NCBI GenBank assembly: GCA_021325615.1
Contig: JAJPGU010000028.1
Coordinates: 1 to 64,000, forward strand
DNA from: Nitrososphaerota archaeon
GTDB lineage: Archaea > Thermoproteota > Nitrososphaeria > Nitrososphaerales > Nitrosopumilaceae
Direction of reading: 5' to 3'
Length of the DNA stretch: 64,000 bases
Shown here: piece after piece, positions 7,566 through 16,022 of the stretch
Position numbering within the stretch: position 1 is the first letter of the stretch
Layout of the letters: each line of letters opens with the position of its first letter
Position numbers and translations under genes: made by a program
Notes under the pieces: model-generated
Databases searched by the model: none
The model's input: the letters and a program-made list of their open reading frames with translations, nothing else
What the model was told of the DNA's origin: nothing

Positions 7566-7583
7566 TATTTAAAGAACTAGTTC
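7566..7583 (+). promoter_or_regulatory. TATA box and GAACTAGTTC dyad of the GH135-type gene at 7597
   Basis: ATTTAAAG at 7567-7574 is placed 24-30 bp before the TTG start at 7597, the spacing of a leaderless archaeal promoter. It runs directly into the perfect 10-bp palindrome GAACTAGTTC (7574-7583), between TATA box and start, a position where a bound protein would block transcription. Confidence 0.5.
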
Positions 7584-7596
7584 CAATGGAGCAATA

Positions 7597-8394
7597 TTGA
7601 ACAAAAAAACGATCCTGGCTTTTGCCATTATTGTGCTAGTCCTATCAGTATCTGCATTGCTTCTTTTCAAAGATGGTACCTTCGGAATGGCCGTTCATCC
7701 GCGGTTAAACGGAACGATGGAACTTGTTGTGATCCCATATTTTTCCCCTACCGACTCGCAGTGGCAGGCGATTTACGATGAGGCGCAAGAGTATCCTGGA
7801 ACAATCAAGTATGTCGTCATAAACCCATGCAGCGGTCCCTGCGGGGCGGCGCTTTCTTCAGATTGGGCGCAAGTCATTTCCTCACTAAGGGAGAGGGGGA
7901 TCAATACGCTCGGGTATGTCTATAACACAAACGAGAGCCTTGGTAATATCGACTACTACATGAAAGGGACCGGAGTCCATACGGATGGGATATTTTTTGA
8001 CAATGAAGGGAGCGAGAATGATGTGGGCAGTTTCCAGCAATATGCGGCATATGTGCACCATCTTGGTGGCATCGTGTACATAAACCCGGGATACAATTAC
8101 AGCTACGTCTCAAACTATCTGCTGTCCGGGGAGTCGGACGTTGCAAACATGTACGAGCTTGGGTATGGAGACTCGCACAAAATATCGGAAAACAAGGCCT
8201 TTTCCCCATGGAAAACGAGCGTGATTTTAGGAAATGTTACAAATCCCGAGGAGTTGCGGTCGGGGCTTTCGGAACTTGCGTCAAAGGGGATAGGAATATC
8301 GTATCTTTACGGGGATTCTTATGGTAGGTTGCCGAAATTTTTTTCAAGCGAGGTGGAGGAGGCGGCCGGAACATTCGTTAGGGACGGAAAATGA
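7597..8394 (+). CDS. Secreted or membrane-anchored spherulin-4-like (GH135-type) protein
   Basis: A 265-residue protein with an N-terminal hydrophobic segment (about residues 5-24), either a signal peptide or an uncleaved anchor, then a divergent spherulin-4 barrel: LVVIPYF near 43, INPCSGPCG near 75, GYVYNT near 106, GIFFDNEG near 131 and MYELGYGD near 185. The acidic pair reads D135-N136-E137, so the Glu is shifted or replaced, while the later YE (E187) is kept. It has extra cysteines in CSGPC. Expected role: hydrolysis or binding of a GalNAc-type polymer outside the cell. Start chosen as TTG 7597 because a TATA box is 26 bp upstream. It is divergent from gvpA and shares its promoter region. 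Confidence 0.8.
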   Translation: MNKKTILAFAIIVLVLSVSALLLFKDGTFGMAVHPRLNGTMELVVIPYFSPTDSQWQAIYDEAQEYPGTIKYVVINPCSGPCGAALSSDWAQVISSLRERGINTLGYVYNTNESLGNIDYYMKGTGVHTDGIFFDNEGSENDVGSFQQYAAYVHHLGGIVYINPGYNYSYVSNYLLSGESDVANMYELGYGDSHKISENKAFSPWKTSVILGNVTNPEELRSGLSELASKGIGISYLYGDSYGRLPKFFSSEVEEAAGTFVRDGK

Positions 8395-8415
8395 TCCTCC
8401 TGCCGATGATATGTG

Positions 8416-8784
8416 CTAATTTTTTTCAATCTCGGAGTTTATGTGCGCAACCAAGTCGTTGATAGTTATCGGCTTTCGTATGAAACACTTTACCTCCAAG
8501 TTTGGAAACATCTTCCTGAACTCCTCATAGTAGACCTCAAAAGCTGTAAAGAAGCAGATTTTCACATCGCTGCTTTTCTTTTTAATCTCCCGGTAAAGCT
8601 CAAATCCGTTCATTTTTGGCATTCTAATATCTATCAACAACAAATCATAAGCATTGGGCTTGAATTCTGAGAGTGCCTTCAAAGGCTCGTTGTATGTGTG
8701 TACCTCGAACCCCTTCTTTTCCAAGCCCGTTTTAATTGACGAGGTAATGTCCGGCTCGTCATCAACTACCAGTATTTTCTTCAT
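8416..8784 (-). CDS. CheY-like response regulator (single receiver domain)
   Basis: A 122-residue receiver domain with no output domain: acidic pair D8-D9 in LVVDDEPD, phospho-acceptor D52 in LLLIDIRMPKMNG, the FFTA switch residue region and the conserved Lys in FIRKPI. It probably relays phosphate from a histidine kinase by protein contact; the soluble kinase of the gas vesicle operon is the nearest candidate partner. An ATG at 8802 would add six residues, but the TTTAAAAA element at 8807-8814 is 24-30 bp upstream of ATG 8784, so I place the start there. It is convergent with the GH135-type gene at 7597. Confidence 0.88.
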   Translation of the reverse strand: MKKILVVDDEPDITSSIKTGLEKKGFEVHTYNEPLKALSEFKPNAYDLLLIDIRMPKMNGFELYREIKKKSSDVKICFFTAFEVYYEEFRKMFPNLEVKCFIRKPITINDLVAHINSEIEKN

Positions 8785-8815
8785 CGTGGTTTTTTGCTCC
8801 ATTTTGTTTAAAAAT

Positions 8816-9076
8816 TTACCGTATTTGCATCTTGTCTGCTTTGGGGTCGAAATTAGCCTGAGGCAGTTTATATGATGTGTGATATGAACGTGGCTTGACG
8901 GCTAAAATCTTGATGGTTTTGTAGGCGGGCCACATTCTTGCATCAACCACGACATTTTTAGGAAAATGCGGGGTTTTGCCAGATGTGATTGATGTAAAAT
9001 GGCCATTCCGATCAAAGTTTGGGTTGATTCTCAACCCGTCTCGCGTAATAAATTTCAAACATGTCTTGTCCTCCAT
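8816..9076 (-). CDS. Hypothetical protein (86 aa)
   Basis: An open frame of 86 codons with no family I recognise. The protein is basic, contains one Cys, and begins with MEDKTC. There is no signal peptide, membrane segment or known motif. It lies in the gap between the response regulator and the GvpD/KaiC-type ATPase, in the same orientation as both. An A+T-rich AGAATATTCT element near 9095-9104 sits about 24 bp upstream of the ATG and could be its TATA box. The coding status is uncertain. Confidence 0.4.
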   Translation of the reverse strand: MEDKTCLKFITRDGLRINPNFDRNGHFTSITSGKTPHFPKNVVVDARMWPAYKTIKILAVKPRSYHTSYKLPQANFDPKADKMQIR

Positions 9077-9165
9077 ACATGAATATAATGACTATGGAAG
9101 AATATTCTAGACCTCTCTCCCAGTGAATTTATCGAGTATCAAGCTCAGGCGGACGAGATGGCATC

Positions 9166-10590
9166 CTAAACCATGGGCTCTAGCTTTATTCCATGTTCCC
9201 TTTCTGGTTGGACGACAATGGCGTAAAGGTGCGACCATGGGGTTTCAGACTGGAGAAACATGGTTCCATCCAGTTCAAGGACGCTCAGCCGTATGTCGGC
9301 AACTTGTGATACAATCGTGTGTCTGCTGTCCGGCGATCTCCTTGAAATAAAGATGGACAGATCCGAGTTGGATTTTACCTTCGCCAGGGCACTATTTGCA
9401 CTCTTGCCTGTGCCTTCTTTTGAGGAAGACCTTAAGGTTTCAGCGCTCAATACCGTGAGCACCTTCTTATTTTTATTACGTGTTCTAATTTTTTCAATCT
9501 CCTCCTGTATTTGCGCCATCTGGCTCGAAACTTCTCCCTCCAAGTGGGATTCAACATGTCCTTCAAGATTCGGGAGGACATTTATCAAATCGTCTTGCAA
9601 ACCGGCTGATTTCTGGTATTTTTTTAGGGCATCAAGGCTGCTTTTTTCTATGGGTTGAAACACCATGGGGTTGTTCCCTGCGATGAAATTGACCATCAGC
9701 TTGCTGAGAAAGGCAAGGGCGATCTTTGCGTTTACGTGGGAGTCAAGCTCGATGCTGACTATGGAACCGAGGGGGAACCCGCCCCCAAAAATTTCATCCA
9801 ATTCATGATAACCAGTCGAAAAGTGATTGTCCCTGAGAAAGTTCTTGTCTACGTGCTTTGGGTTGAAGAAATATTCAAGATTAAAGAAATCTGAGGGATG
9901 ATAATGCTCATAGCTATGGAAAAAACCGTAGTTGAGAGAGAAGGTATAAAGCGGTCTGTTGATTCGCACGCCTCTTAGTTTTGACAAGTAGACTTCTCTC
10001 ACTAGCCGCTCATTATGGTGCCGTTGTCTGAGTTCGATGATTCCATCGACCAGAAAATCAAAAGTGTCATCTTCTGGGGACTCCGTCACGAAAATAATCT
10101 TTGCTCTGGCACGCTCCCTCCAAGTCTGCAGGACCTTCGCATTGTTCATCAGTGCCTCCTTATCCATGAGAAACCCAATCGCATCCCAGGTGTCAATCAC
10201 GATGGTCGGAGCCTTGGTATCCATAAGCTCGTTCGTAATGCGTTCGAAGAGAGATCCAGGCTCATCAAGTCTTGCATCTACAAATACGTGTTGTTCTTTA
10301 TTATGCTCCGAGGATTCGGCAATCTCGACATGCCTTGACTTTGGGAAGAAGCTCTCGATCCATGGGTAGTACTGGAAAAGCTGGTCTGGCGAGACGCGTG
10401 TAGAGATATACAGGCAATTTTTGTTCACATCCAAATCCTTAAGGATGCTCAGAGCAAGGGTTGTTTTTCCAGTACCTGTATTGCCCTTAATCAACAAGGA
10501 GAAGGTTTCCTGGCGCAGAAACTGCGAAAGTTCATCTGGTATCCTGACCTCGCTGTATAACGGATGGCCGTTTTCTATATTGCCCATCAT
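9166..10590 (-). CDS. RecA-superfamily ATPase of the KaiC/GvpD type
   Basis: A protein of about 474 residues with two RecA-like halves. The first has a good Walker A (GNTGTGKTTLA, about residues 36-46) and a hydrophobic-Asp Walker B (TIVIDTWDA). The second keeps the KaiC-like frame (GYHELDEIFGGGFPLGS) but its P-loop is lost, so it is probably non-catalytic. The length and layout resemble haloarchaeal GvpD, which represses gas vesicle genes, and KaiC-like signalling ATPases. Its closeness to the gvp operon (2 kb) makes a GvpD-like role attractive but unproven, and no GvpE partner is seen. A TTG at 10611 could start the frame, but a TATA-like element (ATATAAG, 10611-10617) points to ATG 10590. 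Confidence 0.75.
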   Translation of the reverse strand: MMGNIENGHPLYSEVRIPDELSQFLRQETFSLLIKGNTGTGKTTLALSILKDLDVNKNCLYISTRVSPDQLFQYYPWIESFFPKSRHVEIAESSEHNKEQHVFVDARLDEPGSLFERITNELMDTKAPTIVIDTWDAIGFLMDKEALMNNAKVLQTWRERARAKIIFVTESPEDDTFDFLVDGIIELRQRHHNERLVREVYLSKLRGVRINRPLYTFSLNYGFFHSYEHYHPSDFFNLEYFFNPKHVDKNFLRDNHFSTGYHELDEIFGGGFPLGSIVSIELDSHVNAKIALAFLSKLMVNFIAGNNPMVFQPIEKSSLDALKKYQKSAGLQDDLINVLPNLEGHVESHLEGEVSSQMAQIQEEIEKIRTRNKNKKVLTVLSAETLRSSSKEGTGKSANSALAKVKSNSDLSIFISRRSPDSRHTIVSQVADIRLSVLELDGTMFLQSETPWSHLYAIVVQPEREHGIKLEPMV

Positions 10591-10687
10591 TGACTCAAAG
10601 TACCTGTTCAATATAAGAAAATATGGTTTCTGCTCCGTTAGATTATTCGTTTAGGGTGATGTGGTCCATATCATGTCGGACCGGGGG

Positions 10688-10939
10688 CTAAGAAACCAAT
10701 TCCGCAAGTGTCTGTATTTCTTTCCAGCAGGCTCTGTGGTACCACTTGTCGCCATATATGACGTCCCCTTCAGAAAATTTTACCTCGTACCGGCAGGCAG
10801 AGCACGTAGGCAAAAAAAATCCGATTTTTTTCACGCCGTCCTTAGGAATGTTTCTTTTATAGTGATCCTCGTCGTCAACGGTTATCGCCTTGCTCTCCGT
10901 GCCACCCTTGAAACGTGCTGGGGAATCATGTACAACCAT
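10688..10939 (-). CDS. Small LIM-like zinc-finger protein
   Basis: About 83 residues (96 if the start is ATG 10978). The C-terminal half carries C-S-A-C, then 18 residues, then W-Y-H-R-A-C-W, that is C-x2-C ... H-x2-C, a zinc knuckle like those of LIM or PARP-type small fingers. The N-terminal half is charged and lacks motifs. The function is unknown; it may bind nucleic acid or a protein. It stands between the KaiC/GvpD-type gene and glmS on the same strand, with its own A+T-rich upstream region (TAATATTA near 10958-10965). Confidence 0.6.
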   Translation of the reverse strand: MVVHDSPARFKGGTESKAITVDDEDHYKRNIPKDGVKKIGFFLPTCSACRYEVKFSEGDVIYGDKWYHRACWKEIQTLAELVS

Positions 10940-11037
10940 TACAATAAGATATCCATCTAATATTATCTGCATATGCATACAAATTACTAGAAGATGACTC
11001 CGACTGGTCTGAAAAAACCGTCCTAGGAGGGCAAAAA

Positions 11038-12798
11038 CTATTTTACTGTTACGGATTTTGCCAAGTTTCTTGGATAGTCGGGATCCGCATCTTTTTCTAT
11101 CGCCGCAAAATAGGCCAGGAGCTGGATTGGCACAATTTCAAGAAATGGGGAGAGCGGCTCCGCCACGTGAGGGATTCTTATCCAATGATCGTATATGTCG
11201 CTTTGCTTGTCTGAAATGCCGATAACCTTGGCTTTTCTTGCCTTGATTTCGTGAGCACTTGATAGTGTATCAAGATGGGTGGAATCGCTAGGATTTAGGA
11301 CAATTACGTACACGTTCGAGTCTACCAAGGCAAGAGGACCATGTTTCAATTCCCCGCCTGGTAGCCCTTCCGCATGGATGTAGGCAAGTTCCTTAATCTT
11401 TAGGGCTGCCTCAAGGGCTATGGGATAATGAATGCCGCGGCCTAGGACGTAAATATCTGAGGCGTTTTTAAGTTCCCTTGCAATTTCTTGGATCTGCCTC
11501 TGGGAGGCGATTGTTTCTACCATGTGGCCCGAAATCTCTGCAAAATCCGGCAAATTGAAATCTGTCGAGAGCCGGGCACACATTTTGTACAATATTGATA
11601 GTTGGGAGGTGAAACTTTTGGTGGCGGCCACGCCTATCTCGGGACCACAATTGAGTCCGACTGAATGCAGGGACTCTTGAACAAGCGATGATGTCATTAT
11701 GTTGACTATGGATGCGACTTTTGAGCCCCTCGATCTTGCAATTCTGACGGTCTCCATTACGTCTGCGCTCTCCCCGCTTTGAGACAGGGCTATGACGACT
11801 GACTGTTCGTCAAAATAATCGGGATAAAACCTCGATTCGCTAGAAATTATTGGTTCTATCCTCAGCTTCCCGTATTTTAAGAAAATGTGCTTGGCAACAA
11901 GGGCGGCATGGTAGCTGGTCCCGCTTCCTGTCAGGTACGCTGTTTTGGAAGTTCTCAAAAGGCCCACGATTTTATCCATCTCGTTTAGGTGGTTCTCCCC
12001 AGCCTTTACCATGGATTCTGGCTGGTCATTTATCTCCTTCAAGGTGAAATGGGCATAATCTCCCTTGTAAGCATCCGCAAATTCCTTTGAAACCTTGGTT
12101 ATATGGTGTCTCATGGGATTTCCCGAAAAATCAAAAAATTGCAGCCCGTTTGACCCTATTACTATGATTTCGCCATTGTCAGGATATATGACTTCGTCGG
12201 TATGCTCTGCAAATCCCAGCACATCGCTTGATACAAAATAACCCGTCTTTCCCAGCCCGATTACTAGGGGCTCGTGGAACCTTGCCGCTGCAAGGGTGCC
12301 GTCCTCAAATATTGCCACAAATGAATACTCTCCTTTTAGGGCAGCAACTGTCTCCATCATTGAAACTTTCACATCCTTGGTTCTGTCGTATACAAGCTGC
12401 AACATGTTGGATATGGCCTCACTGTCGGTCTCGCTCATGAATGTATATCCGACGCTTTGAAGTTTCTGCCTCAATTCAACGTAATTATCAATTATGCCAT
12501 TGTGCACAATGGCGACTTGACCCGTGCTTGATTTGTGAGGGTGTGCATTCTTGCTGGTGACCTCGCCATGTGTTGCCCATCTTGTGTGGCCTATGCCTAC
12601 ATGGCCGTCAAGGGCCTGCAGGCTTTGTGTTGCCTCGACCTCGGCAACCTTTCCAACGCCTTTTCTTACCTCGATCTTATCGTTATTGCTAATTGCAATT
12701 CCGACGCTATCATAACCTCTGTACTCCATGCGCTTCAAGCCCTTCACCAGAAGATGAGATGCAGCCGTGTTGCCTAGGTAGCCAATAATGGAACACAT
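11038..12798 (-). CDS. glmS: Glutamine-fructose-6-phosphate aminotransferase (isomerising)
   Basis: A 586-residue GlmS. It makes glucosamine 6-phosphate from fructose 6-phosphate and glutamine, the entry step to UDP-GlcNAc. The N-terminal glutaminase starts MCSIIGYLG with nucleophile Cys2 and has GIGHTRWATHG near 72. Two SIS sugar-isomerase domains follow (SGTSYHAALVAKH near 293; GRGIHYPIALEAALK near 453), and the end is the canonical NLAKSVTVK. It is full length. A TATA box (TTTATAATTT, near 12822-12831) lies about 28 bp upstream of ATG 12798. It is divergent from the polysaccharide operon starting at 12940 and could supply its amino-sugar precursor. Confidence 0.97.
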   Translation of the reverse strand: MCSIIGYLGNTAASHLLVKGLKRMEYRGYDSVGIAISNNDKIEVRKGVGKVAEVEATQSLQALDGHVGIGHTRWATHGEVTSKNAHPHKSSTGQVAIVHNGIIDNYVELRQKLQSVGYTFMSETDSEAISNMLQLVYDRTKDVKVSMMETVAALKGEYSFVAIFEDGTLAAARFHEPLVIGLGKTGYFVSSDVLGFAEHTDEVIYPDNGEIIVIGSNGLQFFDFSGNPMRHHITKVSKEFADAYKGDYAHFTLKEINDQPESMVKAGENHLNEMDKIVGLLRTSKTAYLTGSGTSYHAALVAKHIFLKYGKLRIEPIISSESRFYPDYFDEQSVVIALSQSGESADVMETVRIARSRGSKVASIVNIMTSSLVQESLHSVGLNCGPEIGVAATKSFTSQLSILYKMCARLSTDFNLPDFAEISGHMVETIASQRQIQEIARELKNASDIYVLGRGIHYPIALEAALKIKELAYIHAEGLPGGELKHGPLALVDSNVYVIVLNPSDSTHLDTLSSAHEIKARKAKVIGISDKQSDIYDHWIRIPHVAEPLSPFLEIVPIQLLAYFAAIEKDADPDYPRNLAKSVTVK

Positions 12799-12939
12799 TT
12801 CCTGCTAACTTCATCTTTAAATTATAAATCCATTGTTGAACTCTTTCTTGCTATTGTTTACTAGAATAATCATCAGGAAGACTTTACACGTAAAAAATTA
12901 CTCTCACCTTAAAAAATATGGCTATTAGTTTCATACGGA

Positions 12940-13575
12940 ATGAAAAAAATTGAGACATGGATGGATAGGATAACCAATGAATCCAACCTCTGGCTAAATG
13001 CCGTTAAAATGGAGGATGAAGGCAACTATCTGGAAGCCTTTTCCTTTTACCTCAGGGACGCAGAGGGACACATGAAGCAAAATTCCTTTGTTAGGGCAGC
13101 TCTGAGTTGTTCTTGTGCCGCAGACTGCCTAGTAAAGACGGGGGCGCTTCCAGCGGCCCGCCAGCTGTACCATCAGGCGGCGACAATTTATGAAAAAAAT
13201 GGTCACTATGTGATAGGGAATTCCGTCCGAGAAGCGCTCTGGTCATATCAGGAGGCATATGAATACTATATCCTGGCTTACGAAAGGGACAGGGCCCAAA
13301 AGGTCTTCGATATATGCGTCTCGCTTGCAAGGAAGACGAATCCCTTTTCAGGTGAAAAGGAGGCGATGGACTCTCTCCGGCTGAGAACACTCGAGCTAGA
13401 GTCGAACAATTTAACGTACACGCCCAACATGCAAGTTTCTTCGGAAATAGACAATGCCATAGTTAACTTCCTCAAGGAAATGGAACCAAGGCAAGAGCCA
13501 CATGCGGCTCCTATTCTTAAGCGCATATTTGGCAACTTAGAGCGAAAACAGGATGAAAAAAGTATTAATTGTTAA
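12940..13575 (+). CDS. TPR-like protein, first gene of the Pel-like operon
   Basis: A 211-residue, all-helical protein with repeated pairs of helices of TPR/SNAP type: LEAFSFYLRDAEGHM, RAALSCSCAADCLVKTG, AARQLYHQAATIYEKNG and QEAYEYYILAYERD. No membrane segment. It overlaps the following glycosyltransferase gene by 23 bases, so the two are probably co-translated. Bacterial Pel systems also contain TPR proteins (PelE, PelB) that scaffold the synthase; an analogous role is possible but rests on position only. The ATG start is 24-30 bp after an A+T-rich TATA-like element at 12909-12917. Confidence 0.75.
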   Translation: MKKIETWMDRITNESNLWLNAVKMEDEGNYLEAFSFYLRDAEGHMKQNSFVRAALSCSCAADCLVKTGALPAARQLYHQAATIYEKNGHYVIGNSVREALWSYQEAYEYYILAYERDRAQKVFDICVSLARKTNPFSGEKEAMDSLRLRTLELESNNLTYTPNMQVSSEIDNAIVNFLKEMEPRQEPHAAPILKRIFGNLERKQDEKSINC

Positions 13576-15043
13576 CTGGGATGGATACCCAAACTTCCCG
13601 ACGGGCGGGATCTACACCTGGGAGAAGACACTCATCGAGTCTATGCCCAAATATGAATTCGTGGTGCTAAATGTCCTTTCAAACTCTAACAGCAACTCGC
13701 ATTATTCGGTTCCCAAGAACGTAAAGGTCATGGAAGTTCCAATTTTTGGGGCGACCAGATTTGAAGAATACTGCCCATACAAGTACAACCTGGCCTCCAA
13801 AATCTTCCGAACCACGGAGAAAGTCATTAAAAATAAATTCATGCCGCTTTACAGGGACTTTCTCGAATCGGTATTTTCAGACCACTGCGATACTGACAAA
13901 CTGGCGAACACCATAATTGCACTGCATGATCTCATGACAAACTACGACGCAAAAAGATTCCTCCAACACCCGATGACTTGGGACATTTACATGGAGGCTC
14001 TTAACCGTGAGCCTCTTTATCGAAATATAGCTTTTAAGGAGGCATTGACAACATATCAACTCCTTCAACGAAGCATACAACTCTTCTCAATTGAGGTGCC
14101 CGATGTGGACATCATCCATTGCTCCCTTGCATGGTTCCCATCGCTTGTGGCAGTTTATACCAAGAAGGCAAACAAGTGCCCCCTTATTGTGACGGAGCAC
14201 GGTGTCGCATATCGAGAATTGCTTTTGTTTTATAATGCCTTTATGTTTGACGAACCGTCGAAACTTTTCTGGAAGGTTGTCTCACATAATATTGTAAGGG
14301 TTGTTTATTCGGCCGCCGACGTGATTACCCCGGTATGCAAGGCAAATAAAAACTGGGAAGAAAAGCTTGGCGCGGATCCCTCAAAGATCAAGGTGATTTA
14401 CAACGGCGTCAATATAGAAAAATTCAAGCCCATGGATGTTGCAAGAGAGGACAGACGGCCTACCGTAGTTACAGTCGCTCGGGTAGACGCGTTCAAAGAC
14501 ATAGTCTGCCTGGTACAGGCAGTAAAGTATGCCAGGGAGCAGGTACCGGACCTCCAGTGCCTGATATATGGCACCTCCACAAACCTCGATTATTCCCTGA
14601 GGTGTATACGGGCAGTAAAGGATCTTCAACTGGAGGATGCCGTCAAGTTTATGGGAGGTACAAAGGAGCCGGAGAAGGCATACAATGCAGCAGACGCGGT
14701 AGTAATAAGCAGCATTACCGAGGGGTTCCCATTTACGATTATCGAAGCCATGGCCTGCGGAAAGGCAATCGCGGCCTCGGACGTGGGAGGGGTGAGGGAG
14801 GCACTGGAGGGATGCGGGATCCTTGTTCGCAGCAGGAGGCCAAGGGAACTGGGGCAGGCCATGGTGAATTTACTCCGGGATGATGCGCTGCGTAGAAAGT
14901 TTGAGAAGGCGTCCATTGAAAGGGTACACAGGGAATTTACACTTGAGAAATGCATAGAGAACTACAAAAAGGAGTATGATACTCTCATCTCGTCATACGC
15001 AGAGGGGATGGTAGGTGAACCCAAGGAGGCAATCCCGCAATGA
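13553..15043 (+). CDS. PelF-like family 4 glycosyltransferase
   Basis: A 496-residue GT-B glycosyltransferase. The N-terminal part (GGIYTWEKTLIESMP near 19-33, TEHGVAYRELL near 219, then AADVITPVCKAN near 259) matches the domain found in PelF, the soluble polymerase-type enzyme of Pel polysaccharide synthesis. The C-terminal GT4 domain has VTVARVDAFKD, SSITEGFPFTIIEAMACGK with the E-x7-E signature, and VGGVREALE. Likely donor: a UDP-hexosamine. It is soluble and would need a membrane partner, which the PelG-like gene two positions downstream could provide. ATG 13553 lies inside the TPR gene; the stop overlaps the epimerase start (ATGA). Confidence 0.8.
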   Translation: MKKVLIVNWDGYPNFPTGGIYTWEKTLIESMPKYEFVVLNVLSNSNSNSHYSVPKNVKVMEVPIFGATRFEEYCPYKYNLASKIFRTTEKVIKNKFMPLYRDFLESVFSDHCDTDKLANTIIALHDLMTNYDAKRFLQHPMTWDIYMEALNREPLYRNIAFKEALTTYQLLQRSIQLFSIEVPDVDIIHCSLAWFPSLVAVYTKKANKCPLIVTEHGVAYRELLLFYNAFMFDEPSKLFWKVVSHNIVRVVYSAADVITPVCKANKNWEEKLGADPSKIKVIYNGVNIEKFKPMDVAREDRRPTVVTVARVDAFKDIVCLVQAVKYAREQVPDLQCLIYGTSTNLDYSLRCIRAVKDLQLEDAVKFMGGTKEPEKAYNAADAVVISSITEGFPFTIIEAMACGKAIAASDVGGVREALEGCGILVRSRRPRELGQAMVNLLRDDALRRKFEKASIERVHREFTLEKCIENYKKEYDTLISSYAEGMVGEPKEAIPQ

Positions 15044-16014
15044 AAAATGGCTCTGTCGCGGTGGTGACAGGAGGTGCCGGATTCATAGGGAGCCATATAG
15101 CAGATGAGCTTGTTCGAAGGGGAATCGAGACCTATGTCATCGATGATCTTAGCACAGGCTCCCTTGACAATCTCAGGCAGCATGCGGGAAATGACCTGTT
15201 GCATTTTGTTCGCGGTGACGCAAGAAATATTGAAAAATTACTGACGGGCCTGGAAGCGATTGATGTCGTATTCCACGAGGCTGCAATTGCAAGCGTTCCT
15301 CGCTCGGTTTCCGAGCCGATGGTTGTCCACGATGCCAACGTCAACATGTCGCTTGAAGTCATGAATTTCTGCGTAAAAAAGAAGATAAGGAGGCTAGTCT
15401 TTGCGTCTTCGGCCGCCGTCTATGGGGTGATAAAAGACGGCCCCGCCTCAGAAGATCATCCATGCAAGCCTTATTCCCCATATGGTGCCTCGAAAATCGC
15501 CGTAGAGCATTACCTCAGCGCCTACTACCATACATATGGTTTGGAAACTGCGGCCTTGAGATATTTCAACGTGTTTGGCCCAAGGCAGGTTCTTAATGAC
15601 TACAGCGGTGTTATTACCATCTTCATAAACCAACTCCTAAAAAAGGAAACCCCGACAATTTTCGGTGATGGTCTTCAGACCAGAGACTTTGTACATGTAA
15701 ATGACATTGTCCAGGCAAATATGCTTTGCATGGAGTCTGAGAAAGCCAAGGGCGACGTATTCAACGTGGCAACTGGAAAACCTATCTCGATTCTGGATCT
15801 TCTCCTCGTCCTAAAATCGGTAACCAAGAATGATGAACTGCCCCACAGGTTTGGACCAATACGCTCCGGGGATGTCAAGTTTGGGACCGCGTCTGTTGAG
15901 AAAATAAAGAAGGTTCTCGGATTTGCTCCACGTGTCGATATTTCAAATGGGCTTGCCGGATTGGTTGAATACATAAAATCAAACCTTCCCATAAATGTCG
16001 TAAAGGAAGTATGA
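15040..16014 (+). CDS. UDP-hexose / UDP-N-acetylhexosamine 4-epimerase (GalE/WbpP type)
   Basis: A 324-residue extended short-chain dehydrogenase: NAD-binding GGAGFIGSH at 11-19, HEAAIASVPRSVSEP near 88, SSAAVYG, catalytic YGASK (Y-x3-K) near 151 and RYFNVFGPRQ near 174. The AAIASVPRS stretch resembles WbpP/Gne enzymes that interconvert UDP-GlcNAc and UDP-GalNAc. That assignment is plausible, since the neighbours resemble pelF and pelG and Pel contains GalNAc, but UDP-glucose epimerase or a related epimerase or dehydratase activity cannot be excluded. It is translationally coupled to the glycosyltransferase through an ATGA overlap, and its stop overlaps the Shine-Dalgarno sequence of the next gene. 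Confidence 0.85.
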   Translation: MKNGSVAVVTGGAGFIGSHIADELVRRGIETYVIDDLSTGSLDNLRQHAGNDLLHFVRGDARNIEKLLTGLEAIDVVFHEAAIASVPRSVSEPMVVHDANVNMSLEVMNFCVKKKIRRLVFASSAAVYGVIKDGPASEDHPCKPYSPYGASKIAVEHYLSAYYHTYGLETAALRYFNVFGPRQVLNDYSGVITIFINQLLKKETPTIFGDGLQTRDFVHVNDIVQANMLCMESEKAKGDVFNVATGKPISILDLLLVLKSVTKNDELPHRFGPIRSGDVKFGTASVEKIKKVLGFAPRVDISNGLAGLVEYIKSNLPINVVKEV

Positions 16015-16019
16015 GGTGA
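16013..16019 (+). promoter_or_regulatory. Strong Shine-Dalgarno sequence before the PelG-like gene
   Basis: GAGGTGA overlaps the epimerase stop codon and lies three bases before ATG 16023. It stands out because most first genes here look leaderless; internal genes of the operon use coupling or a ribosome-binding site. Confidence 0.6.
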
Positions 16020-16022
16020 AAA

